Counted from the stretch's first letter, positions 11,635 to 24,673 are shown. The stretch is 64,000 nt of DNA from Erpobdella octoculata (GCA_963978895.1 OZ022238.1:42713155-42777154), one strand, 5' to 3'. Program-made: numbers and translations. Notes: generated by a model from the sequence alone, not told the origin.

Positions 11635-11635
<1 letters not shown>
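11167..11635. other. Unassigned interval before (AT)n
   Basis: No gene is seen. A GC-richer patch at 11335-11420 (with aattccccttagtcccc) has no match elsewhere in the window. Confidence 0.4.
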
Positions 11636-11725
<90 letters not shown>

Positions 11726-11744
11726 CATATATAAATATATATAT
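11636..11744. repeat. (AT)n array
   Basis: A long AT repeat with a few interruptions at its right end directly precedes the first tRNA-like SINE head. Confidence 0.95.
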
Positions 11745-12478
<734 letters not shown>

Positions 12479-12808
12479 ATTATTATTATAATTATTTTAA
12501 TTTAAATATTTTTTATGTTGTTACATTTGTATATAATGAATTTAAATTTTATTTAAATTGTATTTTAATTCCTTTCAATTAGTTGTATCTTTTACCATTT
12601 AGTCACTGCATTTTATTTTAAAAAGTTAAACGGCTCTGATGATGGCAAAAAATTGCCGAAATAGATCTATTAGCCTATAAGATTATGGAGTTTGTGTTTG
12701 GGAATAAATTATTTTTAAACCGATTTAGAGTATTGGAAAAAATTAAAAATAAAATCGATTCAGCCAAGTGCGCCACTTTTTTCAATCGAGTTTGCCTAAA
12801 AGAACATA
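12479..12808 (+). mobile_element. Penelope-like terminal segment, forward arm (second pair)
   Basis: This unit of about 330 bp is the same as 63001-63320 in reverse. It holds a hammerhead at 12632-12675 and then a coding trace ending in [12 protein letters not shown], which runs straight into (AT)n at 12807. The ATG in the hammerhead opens a frame that closes at TAA; the downstream motif is in another frame (DDGKK...), so one frameshift separates them in this copy. Confidence 0.7.
12632..12675 (+). ncRNA. Hammerhead ribozyme (Penelope-like)
   Basis: Stem I pairs GGCT (12632-12635) with AGCC (12672-12675). The core is CTGATGA (12636-12642) and T12643 is extra. Stem II pairs GGCAA with TTGCC around an A4 loop, and GAA follows at 12658-12660. 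Stem III is ATAG/CTAT (12661-12670) and predicted cleavage follows T12671. All stems pair without mismatch. Confidence 0.75.
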
Positions 12809-12828
12809 TATATATATATATATATATA

Positions 12829-13384
<556 letters not shown>

Positions 13385-16300
13385 GCACTCCTGAAGAGCT
13401 TTTTTGTGGAGGTCATCAGAAGAAAACCCCCCCCTCGAGCAAACGTTTCGGCTCTTTAATTTCTTGACGTTCTAAGGGGGGCGAGCCACGTTCGACGGAC
13501 GAACGTCCTCCGGCAGAAATTGTCTTTGTTCTTTTCCGACATCGAATTTCTATCATTCCTTGCATCGTGGCAGATATTTATCATGCAAATAAACTCGCGA
13601 CGTTAAAGAAATTCAGACTATTCAAGTGAGAAAACCTTCGACGACATAACGGCTTCGCTTTCGTAGCGGTACTTAATATCGCCACGTAAACAAAGACGAA
13701 GCAATTCTATTCTTGCGGAGCGGAGAGAGCGGCTTCTAAATTTGGAAAATCTTCTTTTTTCTCTCTTTGAGACCAAATCCAGAATGAAGCCGATTCTGCT
13801 GCTTCAGAAATCTGTTTAATTGCACGGGTCCGCTCTCTGTTAGACATTCCCAGGGCCCGCAGCAACTTTAGCAAAGATTTACCAACCTAACCGCGTGCTC
13901 CGACTTCAACAGCAAAAAGCTCAGCTCTTGAGCCATTTGCTTCCAAATCCAACACCAATTCTCTGTATTTTTCTAATTTCATGATGTTACTGGCCTCCAT
14001 GTTGCTTTCCCAAGGCACTGTCAACTCGATGAGAAGAAATGTCTTGACCAGACTCGAAAAAACAGCTATGTCTGGCCTTTTTCCACTTTCCTTTATTGAA
14101 ACTGGGAAGCACTTTTCCGTTTTCAGATCGGCAGAGACCCTCCAGTCGTTCGCCGCATGGAAAACATTCTTTCCTTCCGTGAGGGTTCTCTTTGGGCGAT
14201 TTAGCTGCGGCAATCCCTCTCTCAAAAAATAAATCCTCCTCCTAGGTTTCACCTCCATTGAGTTGGCTTTTCGGCAGGCCTCTTTTACAAATCCCAGCAG
14301 CTTTTGGAGAACAAGGTTGTGGCGCCACGGGTATCTACCATGAGAAAGGGGATAGGAGCAGGAGGAAAGAATATGAATCAATTATTGCGACTGACCGCAG
14401 AGCTGACACTCATCGTTCTCAATTAATTTCCATTTCTTTAAATTGCTGGCTGTTGGCAGCTGATCATACATCGATCTAATGAGGAACGATAGCCGCACTG
14501 GAGCATAGCGCCATATATCTTCCCATGACAGAGACCGCTGAACTGTCTCCTCCCATCTGGTCCAGTCGCCTTGCTGTGACAATTGTGCGCTCTTCACAAC
14601 TCTCTCGCTTTCTATCGCTTGCTTTCTGTCCTGAACAATCAAGTCTGATCTTTCCTGAGCGTTTGCCTTGGACCACCAGAGATGGTGGTTCCATCCAACA
14701 CCATGCCGCCCCAACTGAACTGCTCCGGTCCTTTCAGTCCACTGGAGAGAAACCGTGGCATTCTCTATTTCAACTCTAGCATTCCATTTGGTTCCTGAGA
14801 TTAGAGTTGGTTTTACCTCAGCGACTCTCTGATCCGTTGAATTATCGAGCATCATCTGAGTTCTCAGTTTGCTGATCTTGAAATCTTCAACAAAAGACCG
14901 CAACGGAAGTCTCAGCTTGGCTGTTTTGCCGTAGAGAGCCACAGATGTCAATCCCGGAGGCAGACCCAACCATTGACGTGTAAAAACGAGCTATCTTTCT
15001 TTCTAGTTTCTCCACAACTTGCAGACCAATTTCATAGACTGTCAGAGGCCAAAGCAGTCTTGGCACCAAAACAAATTGCAAAATCCACACTTTGAACCTG
15101 ATCTGAAGCGGAGCAGAATTAATGCTTTCCATGGAGACAGTTGCCATACGGAGAATAGAAGCACCCTGATCAACATCATTCAGGGATTTACAGTACCATC
15201 TACCGAGACTTTTTACTGGTTCGTCGCTCACTGTTGGAATCTTGTTACCATCAACAGAGAAAACGGTGTATTCGTCAATTTTACCGCGACGCAGGGAGAG
15301 ACTTCTCGATTTGGATGCTTTAAAACTCATTCCGCACCATTTGAGTAGATCGCTGAAGACATCGAGTGTCCGTCTCATTGAAATACACTTATTCAAAATA
15401 ATTGTCGTGTCGTCCATGAAAGCTCTCAGAGGTGGCATGAAAATACCTCGGCCGACATAAACATTTTCTACCTTGCACCAACTGAATTCAGAAGTACTTG
15501 CAGTGCTAGCACGAATACTATGGGAGAAATAGAGCACCCCATGGCGATACCGACCTGAAGACGAAACCAATCGGTTGAACACGTCTTTGTCGATAATCTC
15601 AGGTGAAAATCTTGAAAATACTGTCGTAGAATATACATAACGAACTTTGGAACATGGTGCATCGTCAAAGCTCTCCAAATCAGCTGGTGACGAACCGCTC
15701 CATAAGCATATGCAAGATCAAGCCAAATGACGTGCAAACTGAGTCGATTCTGTTTTGCTCTTTTTATAGACTCCCATATCATGGTAGAATGTTCGATGCA
15801 ACCAGGAACACCAGGGATTCCTCCTTTCTGAATTGACTTGTCTATGTAGTCGTTTTGTGTTAGATAGCTCGTCAACCTCTTGGCAAGCACAGCAAAAAAT
15901 ATTTTTCCTTCAACATTAAGAAGAGAAATTGGTCTGAACTGATTGATGTCGACTGAAACTTTATCCTTTGGTATAAAAATGCCTTCAGCTTTTTGCCACT
16001 CTTTATCAACAGACCCAGACGTCCAAGCAGACTTGAGCAATGAGTGTAAAACTTTCAACACACCCGGACATTTTTTATACACCAGGTATGGTACACCATT
16101 TGGACCTGGAGCAGATCTATTTCTTGTTTTTCGGAGGAATTGGGATATGTCAAAAATTGAAATTACTCCCTCGTTGAAAGCAACCTTTGGAAGAGGAATC
16201 TCGGGAAGATCTGATCTTTCAGCTAGTTCTTTGTCGCCCAAGGGGTCAATGAAAGCAGCTCGGAAGTGATGATCAAGCTGCTCTTTACTGACTTGCAGAG

Positions 16301-16792
16301 TACCTGACTTTGGTGGATCGAGCAAGCTTTTACCATAACGGAATGGATCTCTGACAAACTGGAATCTTGCCTTCCTTTGTTTTTTTTTCTTTACCCGCAA
16401 ACGTTCTGCTCGCAAGAGTGCACTCAATCGTTGCCTCAAGTCATGTCGTAATGCTGAGAGCCCTGGTTTCTCGTTGTCTGGAGCTCTCCTCCATTGTTGA
16501 CGAAGTCGTTTTTTTTCCTTTTTGAGTCTAGCAATCTCTCGTTGTGGCCTTGAAATATGAGTTTTTTCGCCTCTGTCCATGAAAACTTTTTCCTTGGAAC
16601 CGAACATCTCTAAACACTTGTTGTAAATGGTGTCAGTTAGATTGTTCACTTGAAACATCGGAAGTTCTTTCATCTGCACTTTGAGAAGCTTGGAAAGTAT
16701 CTCGTCGAGCTTCGACCAATCCGCTTTGCTAGCAGCAGCGGGGAAGTTAATTCTAGCCCGAGGTTGCCTATTCTCCGATTCTCCGATTCTCA
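13385..16792 (-). mobile_element. R2-superfamily (RLE) non-LTR retrotransposon
   Basis: A single decayed ORF runs on the minus strand from 16780 to 13887. The visible order is a basic region (KKKKQRKARFQF), RT with APGPNGVPYLVYKKCP, QFRPISLLNVEGKI, WLDLAYAYGAV and MGCSISP, and, after a frameshift near 15470-15680, the catalytic box FMDDTT. The thumb follows. A CCHC motif (CQLCG...HILSSC) is split by one in-frame TAA at 14382-14384. The restriction-like endonuclease has RPDIAVF and IELTVPWE, then KYREL. This is the RT-CCHC-PD-(D/E)XK order of R2, NeSL, R4 and HERO-type elements. The N-terminal zinc fingers are missing. The element is bounded on both sides by tetranucleotide arrays. Confidence 0.85.
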
Positions 16793-16910
16793 TACATACA
16801 TACATACATACATACATACATACATACATGTATGTATGTATGTATGTATGTATGTATGTGTTTTTTACAATATTGCGGCACTAAATGCTCATTCAAAGTA
16901 TGTATGTGTG

Positions 16911-16942
<32 letters not shown>

Positions 16943-17441
16943 TGTATGTATGTATGTATGTATGTATGTATGTATGTATGTATGTATGTATGTATGTATG
17001 TATAAATGTATGTATGTATGTATTTATGTATGTATGTATGTATGTATGTATGTATGTATGTATGTATGTATGTATGTATGTATGTATGTATGTATGTATG
17101 TATGTATGTATGTATGTATGTATGTATGTATGTATGTATGTATGTATGTATGTATGTATGTATGTATGTATGTATGTATGTATGTATGTATGTATGTATG
17201 TATGTATGTATGTATGTATGTATGTATGTATGTATGTATGTATGTATGTATGTATGTATGTATGTATGTATGCATGTATGTATGTATTTATGTGCGTATG
17301 TATGTGTGTATGTATGTATGTGTATGTGCATGTATGTGTGTCTGTCTGTGTGTTTATGTATGTATGTATGTATGTATGTGTTTTTTACAATATTTCGGCA
17401 CTAATTGCTCATTCAAAGTATGTATGTGTATGTATGTATGT
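16793..17441. repeat. (TATG)n array with two 40-bp islands
   Basis: The array begins as CATA repeats (16793-16828), flips to TATG, and is interrupted at 16859-16898 and 17379-17418 by nearly identical non-repeat islands containing acaatatt and cggcact. The flanking phrase at 17442-17523 belongs to Helitron family A, and the same layout recurs in reverse at 40253-40870. The whole is therefore part of a Helitron subfamily that carries this array. Confidence 0.8.
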
Positions 17442-17523
17442 AGAATCGGATCTAGGGGGTCAACTGAGAGCGAAAAAATGAGCGGGAAAGCGACAGGGAA
17501 CGGATAACGACCGGGAGCGGAGT
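17442..17523 (+). mobile_element. Helitron family A internal fragment
   Basis: The sequence gaatcggatctaggg followed by aactgagagcgaaaaa and gagcgggaaagcgacaggga matches 40340-40425 in reverse orientation. The 3' end has been lost to a second TATG array. Confidence 0.7.
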
Positions 17524-18464
17524 GTGTATGTATGTATGTATGTATGTATGTATGTATGTATGTATGTATGTATGTATGTATGTATGTATGTATGTATGTA
17601 TGTATGTATGTATGTATGTATGTATGTATGTATGTATGTATGTATGTATGTATGTATGTATGTATGTATGTATGTATGTATGTATGTATGTATGTATGTA
17701 TGTATGTATGTATGTATGTATGTATGTATGTATGTATGTATGCATGTATGTATGTATTTATGTGCGTATGTATGTGTGTATGTATGTATGTGTATGTGCA
17801 TGTATGTGTGTCTGTCTGTGTGTTTATGTATGTATGTATGTATGTATGTATGTATGTATGTATGTATGTATGTATGTATGTATGTATGTATGTATGTATG
17901 TATGTATGTATGTATGTATGTATGTATGTATGTATGTATGTATGTATGTATGTATGTATGTATGTATGTATGTATGTATGTATGTATGTATGTATGTATG
18001 TATGTATGTATGTATGTATGTATGTATGTATGTATGTATGTATGTATGTATGTATGTATGTATGTATGTATGTATGTATGTATGTATGTATGTATGTATG
18101 TATGTATGTATGTATGTATGTATGTATGTATGTATGTATGTATGTATGTATGTATGTATGTATGTATGTATGTATGTATGTATGTATGTATGTATGTATG
18201 TATGTATGTATGTATGTATGTATGTATGTATGTATGTATGTATGTATGTATGTATGTATGTATGTATGTATGTATGTATGTATGTATGTATGTATGTATG
18301 TATGTATGTATGTATGTATGTATGTATGTATGTATGTATGTATGTATGTATGTATGTATGTATGTATGTATGTATGTATGTATGTATGTATGTATGTATG
18401 TATGTATGTATGTATGTATGTATGTATGTATGTATGTATGTATGTATGTATTTATGTATGTACA
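17524..18464. repeat. (TATG)n array, about 940 bp
   Basis: This is a nearly pure tetranucleotide array. A patterned interruption at 17741-17827 is identical to 17271-17357, exactly 470 bp earlier, which points to a tandem duplication. Long MYVC/HTYI open frames here are artefacts of the repeat. Confidence 0.95.
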
Positions 18465-18678
18465 TAATAATTAAGGAAGTCCATTAGCAAGTAATGCCTG
18501 TTACCCAATTGTAAACAGTACTTCGAAAACTTATGCAATGATCATGTATAGGCACTTTTGGCCCGGAAGGTTTTTTGGCCCACTGAGCCAAGGGATCGGA
18601 GAAGAAGTCCAAACCTACTTAACTTTTTCCCCTTCTTAACTTTTCAGGCCAAAAATTCCTATGTACGACCATCGAAGG
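18465..18678. other. Unassigned interval
   Basis: There is no gene. A short near-palindrome with tggcccggaa and tttttggccca at 18558-18600 is the only local structure seen. Confidence 0.35.
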
Positions 18679-18935
18679 TAATTGCGTAATAAAATTCAAA
18701 TTTTGTTTACGTAACAACGTTTGAAGGCTTCAAGCAACTTTTAGCAAATCTATTTTACGTTTTATGGAATAAATTATGAAAGAGTGGAAAAGAAAAAATG
18801 AGCGTGAGCGGGAACGGAAACGGGAGAGCAAGCGGGAACGGAAACGGGGAGCAAGCGGGGAAGGAAACGGGAGCAATAGAAAAATGATAAAAAAAACCTC
18901 TGAAAACCCCGGGCAACGCCGGGTAACCCCGCTAG
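18679..18935 (+). mobile_element. Helitron family A, 3' portion
   Basis: It ends with cccgggcaacgccgggtaac, cccg and CTAG at 18932-18935. The upstream part (from ttgcgtaataaaattcaaat) is repeated at 19671-19930, so both loci carry the same truncated derivative. Confidence 0.8.
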
Positions 18936-18985
18936 ATAATATATGTAGCATTTTAAAAAGTGCATGCCAAACTAGGACAGACACA

Positions 18986-19180
18986 CAGGGGCGCAACCAG
19001 CCAAAGATCCTGGGTGGGCTCAAGTTTGAAAAAGTGGAAAAATTTTTCCGGCTATCTTCGGTCTGCAGTTTTTTTGTATCTTTAATATTTTATTAATGAT
19101 AGAAAAGACTACAAACTGAAGATAATCAAACTCAGTCTCAAACCAGTTGAAGCAAATGTTAAAAAATAAGTTTATGATAT
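18986..19180 (+). mobile_element. hAT-type MITE, right end lost
   Basis: The left end CAGGGGCGCAACCAG equals the terminal repeat of the complete MITE at 37007-37415. The body (cggtctgcagtttttt and tcaaactcagtctcaaacca) matches it in reverse. It runs into AT repeats and the next Helitron. Confidence 0.65.
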
Positions 19181-19191
19181 ATATATATATA

Positions 19192-19670
19192 TCTATATAT
19201 ATATATATATATATATATAAATGAATATTTGTATGTATATATATATATATATATATATGTCCTTTATGCATTGCTACACCATTCATCCGATCATAATAAA
19301 ATTTTCACACAACCTTGAGAATCAAGGGGAATCAAATATAGAGAAAAAAATTTGAAATCCGTCACAAAATGAGCGGAGCGCAGCGGGTGAGTGAGCGGGA
19401 ACTATATACATATATATATATATATATATATACATACATATACATACATAAATGAGCGAAAACGGGAACGGGAAGCCAACTGAGAGCGATAGATAGAGCG
19501 GCGAAGGGAAAGCGACCGGGAGCGGGAAAGCGACCGGGAGCTGGAAAACGACGGGTAGCGGAAAAGCGACCGGGAACGCGACGAGAAAGCGGAGAAAAAA
19601 ACTGTAGCGAGAGAGACAAACATTAGAAAAACCTCTAAAAACCCCGGGCAACGCCGTGTGCCCCCGCTAG
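19192..19670 (+). mobile_element. Helitron family A, complete non-autonomous copy
   Basis: It starts with TCTATATATA after an A and ends with a GC hairpin and CTAG (19667-19670) before a T, the A|T insertion rule for Helitrons. The 5' body (tttatgcattgctacacc), a CATA/AT internal array (19405-19450), cgaccgggagcggg repeats and the 3' hairpin are all present. It is 479 bp long with no coding capacity. Confidence 0.85.
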
Positions 19671-19930
19671 TTGCGTAATAAAATTCAAATTTTGTTTACG
19701 TAACAACGTTTAAAGGCTTCAAGCAACTTTTAGCAAATCTATTTTACGTTTTATGGGCTAAAATAAGTTATGACAGCGTGGAAAATAAAAAATGAGAGCG
19801 AGCGGGATCGGAAACGGGAGAGCAAGCAGGAACGGAAACGGGAGAGCAAGCGGGGAAGGAAACGGGAGCAAGAGAGAAAAATGATAAAAGACCTCTGAAA
19901 GCCCCGAGCAACGCCGGGTAACCCCGCTTT
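19671..19930 (+). mobile_element. Helitron family A fragment
   Basis: This is a duplicate of 18679-18931. The 3' hairpin is present but the terminal CTAG is replaced by a T run. Confidence 0.7.
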
Positions 19931-20160
19931 TTTTTTTTTAAATGTGTTTTCATGATAGAAAAATTTCATATCTAAGACGTTCTCCAATAACTGTTTACAA
20001 ATAATATTAATAGGGCATTGACTGATTTTGCTTTAAAATTATTAGCGATACCGAGTCAATACTGTCATTAGAAGTATTGAAAAAACCATACACAATATTA
20101 AACAAGTATTTCTAATAGTATATTCGCATTTACCCAATATCAATCTTAACAACAGTGAAT
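19931..20160. other. Unassigned AT-rich interval
   Basis: No feature is recognised. Confidence 0.4.
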
Positions 20161-20525
20161 GTTTTTAAAAAAACAACAGTTTTTTCAATACAACCGCCTT
20201 AACAAAATATAAATTTTATTGGAATGAAAAAGCTACATGGTAAAAATAAAACAAAATCAAAAATTAATTTTACCAACATTTCCTTACTAAAATAATTTAT
20301 TCAACCTAATCTTTAAGATACTTATTTTCGTTTTTGTCATCTTGTCATATTGACGTATTTTTCAAATCCCAATGCAATCATCTTTTGCTTGAAATCTGTG
20401 TTTTTTATAATAACATTTTTAAAACACCTTAATAACAAACGTCTATTATAAATTAAAAATTTTAAAAAAGTATACGTTTGTGGTGGTAGGTGACCGTTAA
20501 GGTCATAAAAGGTTTCACATAATCT
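20161..20525 (-). pseudogene. LRR protein C-terminal fragment
   Basis: On the minus strand, 20337-20525 encodes ETFYDLNGHLPPQTYTFLKF and ends ...KMIALGFEKYVN, very close to the C-terminus of the 571-aa LRR protein (22958-24673). The 3' flank (20161-20336) also matches the flank of that gene. Everything upstream of about residue 500 is missing, so this is a truncated duplicate. It is followed at once by gene copy 2. Confidence 0.75.
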
Positions 20526-20595
20526 TTGATAACTTGGCTTCCGGGACGAGAAATGAGTGTGGAAAAACAATTATTTTCTTGAAAAATCAAAAATA
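20526..20595. repeat. Short dispersed repeat at duplication border
   Basis: The phrase with cttccgggac, aaatgagtgtggaaaaac and ttttcttgaaaa is repeated at 28795-28850. It lies at the junction between the LRR fragment and the duplicated gene copy 2. Confidence 0.5.
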
Positions 20596-20628
20596 GATGG
20601 TGACCATTTGTCAATTTATTTCATGCAG

Positions 20629-21496
20629 AGCGAGAGTTCTCAACTTATTTTTGACAAGATGGCAAAAGTCATAAAATCGTTTGGAGTGTTCGCGATTTTG
20701 TAAGTTTAAATTATTTTATGATATACACGTCTAGCGAAATTACAATGACCTAAGTAAATTTGGTTGTATATACAGGGTGGGCCAAAAAAGTGAGACGGTT
20801 CCCTTTTTTGTAATTGATTTTCGACCACTTCTACAAGTCCAATTGACTTGAAAATTTACAAACACATGTATTTTCGCTAACAATGCAATATTGTAATACT
20901 TTATTTAGAAATATTTTGTCTAAATTTGAGATAATTATATTCGATTGTATGAAACCGTCTCATTTTTTCTGGCCCACCCTATGTATATATATATGACTAC
21001 TTATTCAGTTTGAACAAAATGTGTGAACCTGAAGAAATCGAAGAGATGGCTCTCAATTGTGTTGACTCAATTCTTTGCTTGCTCCTGAGCTGTTATAAGA
21101 CAATAATGGAATTTGATCCATTTGACAAGAATTGTTTGGGGCATCTGGAATCTCTTGAAGAATGTATTGGCTCTGTTCTTGATGATGCAAAAGCTTATTT
21201 GGGAAAAAAACCGTTAGTTTTAAAACTCACTTTCTATATAATTTTTACGAGTAAAACCATGTTTTTTTCTTATACCGAGGAACATTTTCATGTTTTATTA
21301 GCCTTGTGATAAGACACGTATTTAACTTAAAATTTAAAAATAGTTCTACTATTATTTTAATTAGATCAAAATCTGGTTAGTGGAAAGAAACTTGATGGTC
21401 ATCTATAGTTCAGCGATGGTTACCTACAATCACGGATACAAAGAAGAAGTCGCAGAGATCAACCAAAAAATAGAAGACAAGATCGAAATCGATTGA
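20629..21496 (+). pseudogene. Unrecognised spliced gene, copy 2 (5'-truncated)
   Basis: Exons by alignment to copy 1 are 20629-20699, 21009-21212 and 21365-21496. The product would read SESSQLIFDKMAKVIKSFG..., then LNKMCEPEEIEEMALNCVD..., and end ...INQKIEDKIEID. DNA identity to 1430-2420 is high, including intron sequence and the MITE. Exons equivalent to 168-305 and 1301-1405 are absent; homology starts at about 20590. Without a start it is probably a dead duplicate, although the three exons are open and their splice sites are kept. Confidence 0.6.
20773..20982. mobile_element. Mariner/Tc1-type MITE, copy 2
   Basis: This is the same element at the same intron position as 1615-1824, with CAGGGTGGGCCA at the left and GGCCCACCCT at the right, next to TA. 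It was therefore duplicated together with the gene and did not insert twice. Confidence 0.8.
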
Positions 21497-21506
21497 TAGC
21501 TAACTT

Positions 21507-21538
<32 letters not shown>

Positions 21539-21715
21539 TCTCTCTCTCTTTCTCTTCCTCTTCCTCTTTTTCTTTCTCTTTTTTTCTCTCTTTCTCTTTC
21601 ATTTTTTCTTTGTCCTCCATCTTTCTATTTCATTTTCTTCTCTTTTCTCTTTTTCTCTTTCTTTCTCTCTTTTTCTCAATTGCTTTTTGTTTACATTTTT
21701 TTCAGTAATTTTTTG
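21497..21715. repeat. Pyrimidine-rich tract after gene copy 2
   Basis: This is the expanded equivalent of 2437-2600. The flank after it (tcgtgtcaacatttgttc...) also matches the flank of copy 1. Confidence 0.8.
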
Positions 21716-22855
<1,140 letters not shown>

Positions 22856-22957
22856 TACAAAATATCAGTTTTATTGTAATGAAAAACAGAATGGTAAAAA
22901 AACAAAACCAAAAAATTAATTTTACCAACATTTCCTCACTACAATAATTTATTCAAC

Positions 22958-24673
22958 CTAATATTTAACGTAATTTTTATAGTTTTTGTCATCGTATATA
23001 TTTACGTATTTTTTAAATCCCCATGCAATCATCTTTTGCTTGAAATCTTTGTTTTTTATAATAACGTTTTCAAAACACCTAAATAACAAACGTCCATTAA
23101 AAATTAAAAATTTTAAAAAAGTATACGTTTGTGGTGGTAGGTGACCATTAAGGTCATAAAAGGTTTCAATTATTTCTGATAAATTTTGGTTTAAATGACC
23201 CATACATGGGTTATGAAAAACCATAGACGTATAAACATCGTTTTCAAGCAGTATTTCCCACATGGGCTTTGAAAGTATACGCCATTCAATATTCTGAATT
23301 CTATAAAATTTTAAATCACTCTGTGGAACTTTATAAACCAATGCATTTAAAAATCTTTGAATCTGATTTTTTGATTTGTCACGCAAACGAAAACACGAGG
23401 AAGCCAAGTGTATGATTTTAATTAAAGCTTTACGGTCGGCACTAAAATGGTCCAATCCTCTGCATAACTGATCTATAATGGTATTGAAATAATTAGTTTT
23501 TAAAAATAAAGTGCAATTTCCTTTAACAAGATGCTGATTCAAATAGTACACCCATTTGGAAAACATCATCACATCACTAAAACAATATTTCATTGAAACC
23601 ATAAATCCTTTAATATTTTTAAAAGAACCCACAGTTTCTAAAGTTGTTTGTGTAACTTCATTAAAAGAAAAACCGGAGTCACAAAGACCCAGATATTTAA
23701 ATTTTCTTGGATGAGACCATTCAACTGGAGGTGAAAATATCTTAAAAAAAGCATAACTCAGGTCCAAATGATATAGTCGGGGTAGCAAATCTATCATTTT
23801 ATAAATTTTGTCCACATTTTTGGTGATATTCAGTTCCCATTCGACATTAAAACTAAGATCCAGATGCGTGAGATTAGAAAAGCAAGATATCGTACTGATC
23901 ACATCATCACACGAAACACCGTCACAACTGGCCAAAGACAGCTTTTCAACATTTAAAAACGTTTTGATCTTGTTTAATGTACCGTAAGACATACAATTAA
24001 CAATCTTTAACATTTTTATATTTGCACTAAAGAATTTAAGTTTAATTAAATCAATTAAATCTTCATCACAATGGCTTTTAAATCGTAAAATGCAGTTCAA
24101 AGACAAACTTTCTAAATTTGGACAAAAATGAGTAGGACTAGTAATGTTCTTTTTATGGTATTGAACCAGACTTTTGCAACAAACACTTAACTCTAAGTCT
24201 TCTAAATGTAAAAAAAGAAATTTGCGATTCCAGAGAATTTCGTACAACAAATAAATTTCTTTAACAGTTTTTGCGTCCAAGGAAAATGCACTGGTCTTTG
24301 AAAAGGTAAAAGATATTCTACGCAGTTTATGTATTCGAAGTATTCTTCTAAAGGTGTGGCGGTAATATTCAACATCGAAATCTCTAAATACAAGTTCATT
24401 GCAACAGCATCTATCTGGTTCAAGCAAACAGGGTAATAGATACTCGTACGAAATTCTCACGCCTCGTTCTTGACATGTCGAAAGAATGGCTTGAAATATA
24501 TTCACTGGTAATTTAATTCCGTTTTTAAGTTTGTAAGTAGAATTTTCCCTTGTGAAAGAAACTTCGAGAAAAACGTTCTTGAAGTTGAGAGATGTAAAAT
24601 TGACGCAGCAGTTTTTCAATGAGCATATTTTATCAGCGTTAACAAACATTGAAGCACATGAATTATTTGTCAA
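22958..24673 (-). CDS. Leucine-rich-repeat protein, ZYG-11/ZER1-like plan (571 aa)
   Basis: The ORF is intact and intronless. The N-terminal third (about 40-90) has NGIKLPVNIFQAILSTCQE and LLPCLLEPDRCCCNEL. Leucine-rich repeats follow at about residues 110-330: CPNLESLSLNCIL, NVEKLSLASCDGV, NLTHLDLSFN and LPRLYHLDLSY. A helical C-terminus ends KKYVNIYDDKNYKNYVKY. The order (short N-terminal domain, irregular LRRs, helical repeats) resembles ZYG-11/ZER1 substrate receptors of CUL2 ubiquitin ligases; this is inferred from layout only. The ATG at 24673 gives a plausible start. A paralog is at 56713-58410. No promoter element can be named. Confidence 0.65.
   Translation of the reverse strand: MTNNSCASMFVNADKICSLKNCCVNFTSLNFKNVFLEVSFTRENSTYKLKNGIKLPVNIFQAILSTCQERGVRISYEYLLPCLLEPDRCCCNELVFRDFDVEYYRHTFRRILRIHKLRRISFTFSKTSAFSLDAKTVKEIYLLYEILWNRKFLFLHLEDLELSVCCKSLVQYHKKNITSPTHFCPNLESLSLNCILRFKSHCDEDLIDLIKLKFFSANIKMLKIVNCMSYGTLNKIKTFLNVEKLSLASCDGVSCDDVISTISCFSNLTHLDLSFNVEWELNITKNVDKIYKMIDLLPRLYHLDLSYAFFKIFSPPVEWSHPRKFKYLGLCDSGFSFNEVTQTTLETVGSFKNIKGFMVSMKYCFSDVMMFSKWVYYLNQHLVKGNCTLFLKTNYFNTIIDQLCRGLDHFSADRKALIKIIHLASSCFRLRDKSKNQIQRFLNALVYKVPQSDLKFYRIQNIEWRILSKPMWEILLENDVYTSMVFHNPCMGHLNQNLSEIIETFYDLNGHLPPQTYTFLKFLIFNGRLLFRCFENVIIKNKDFKQKMIAWGFKKYVNIYDDKNYKNYVKY

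Noticed and set aside
17524..18464. CRISPR array
   Set aside because: There is no spacer sequence between repeats. It is a simple tetranucleotide array in a eukaryotic setting.
16768..18487. Long MYVC, HTYI and YIYI open frames
   Set aside because: They are translations of (TATG)n and (AT)n arrays. Open frames on both strands and in several frames are expected for such repeats.
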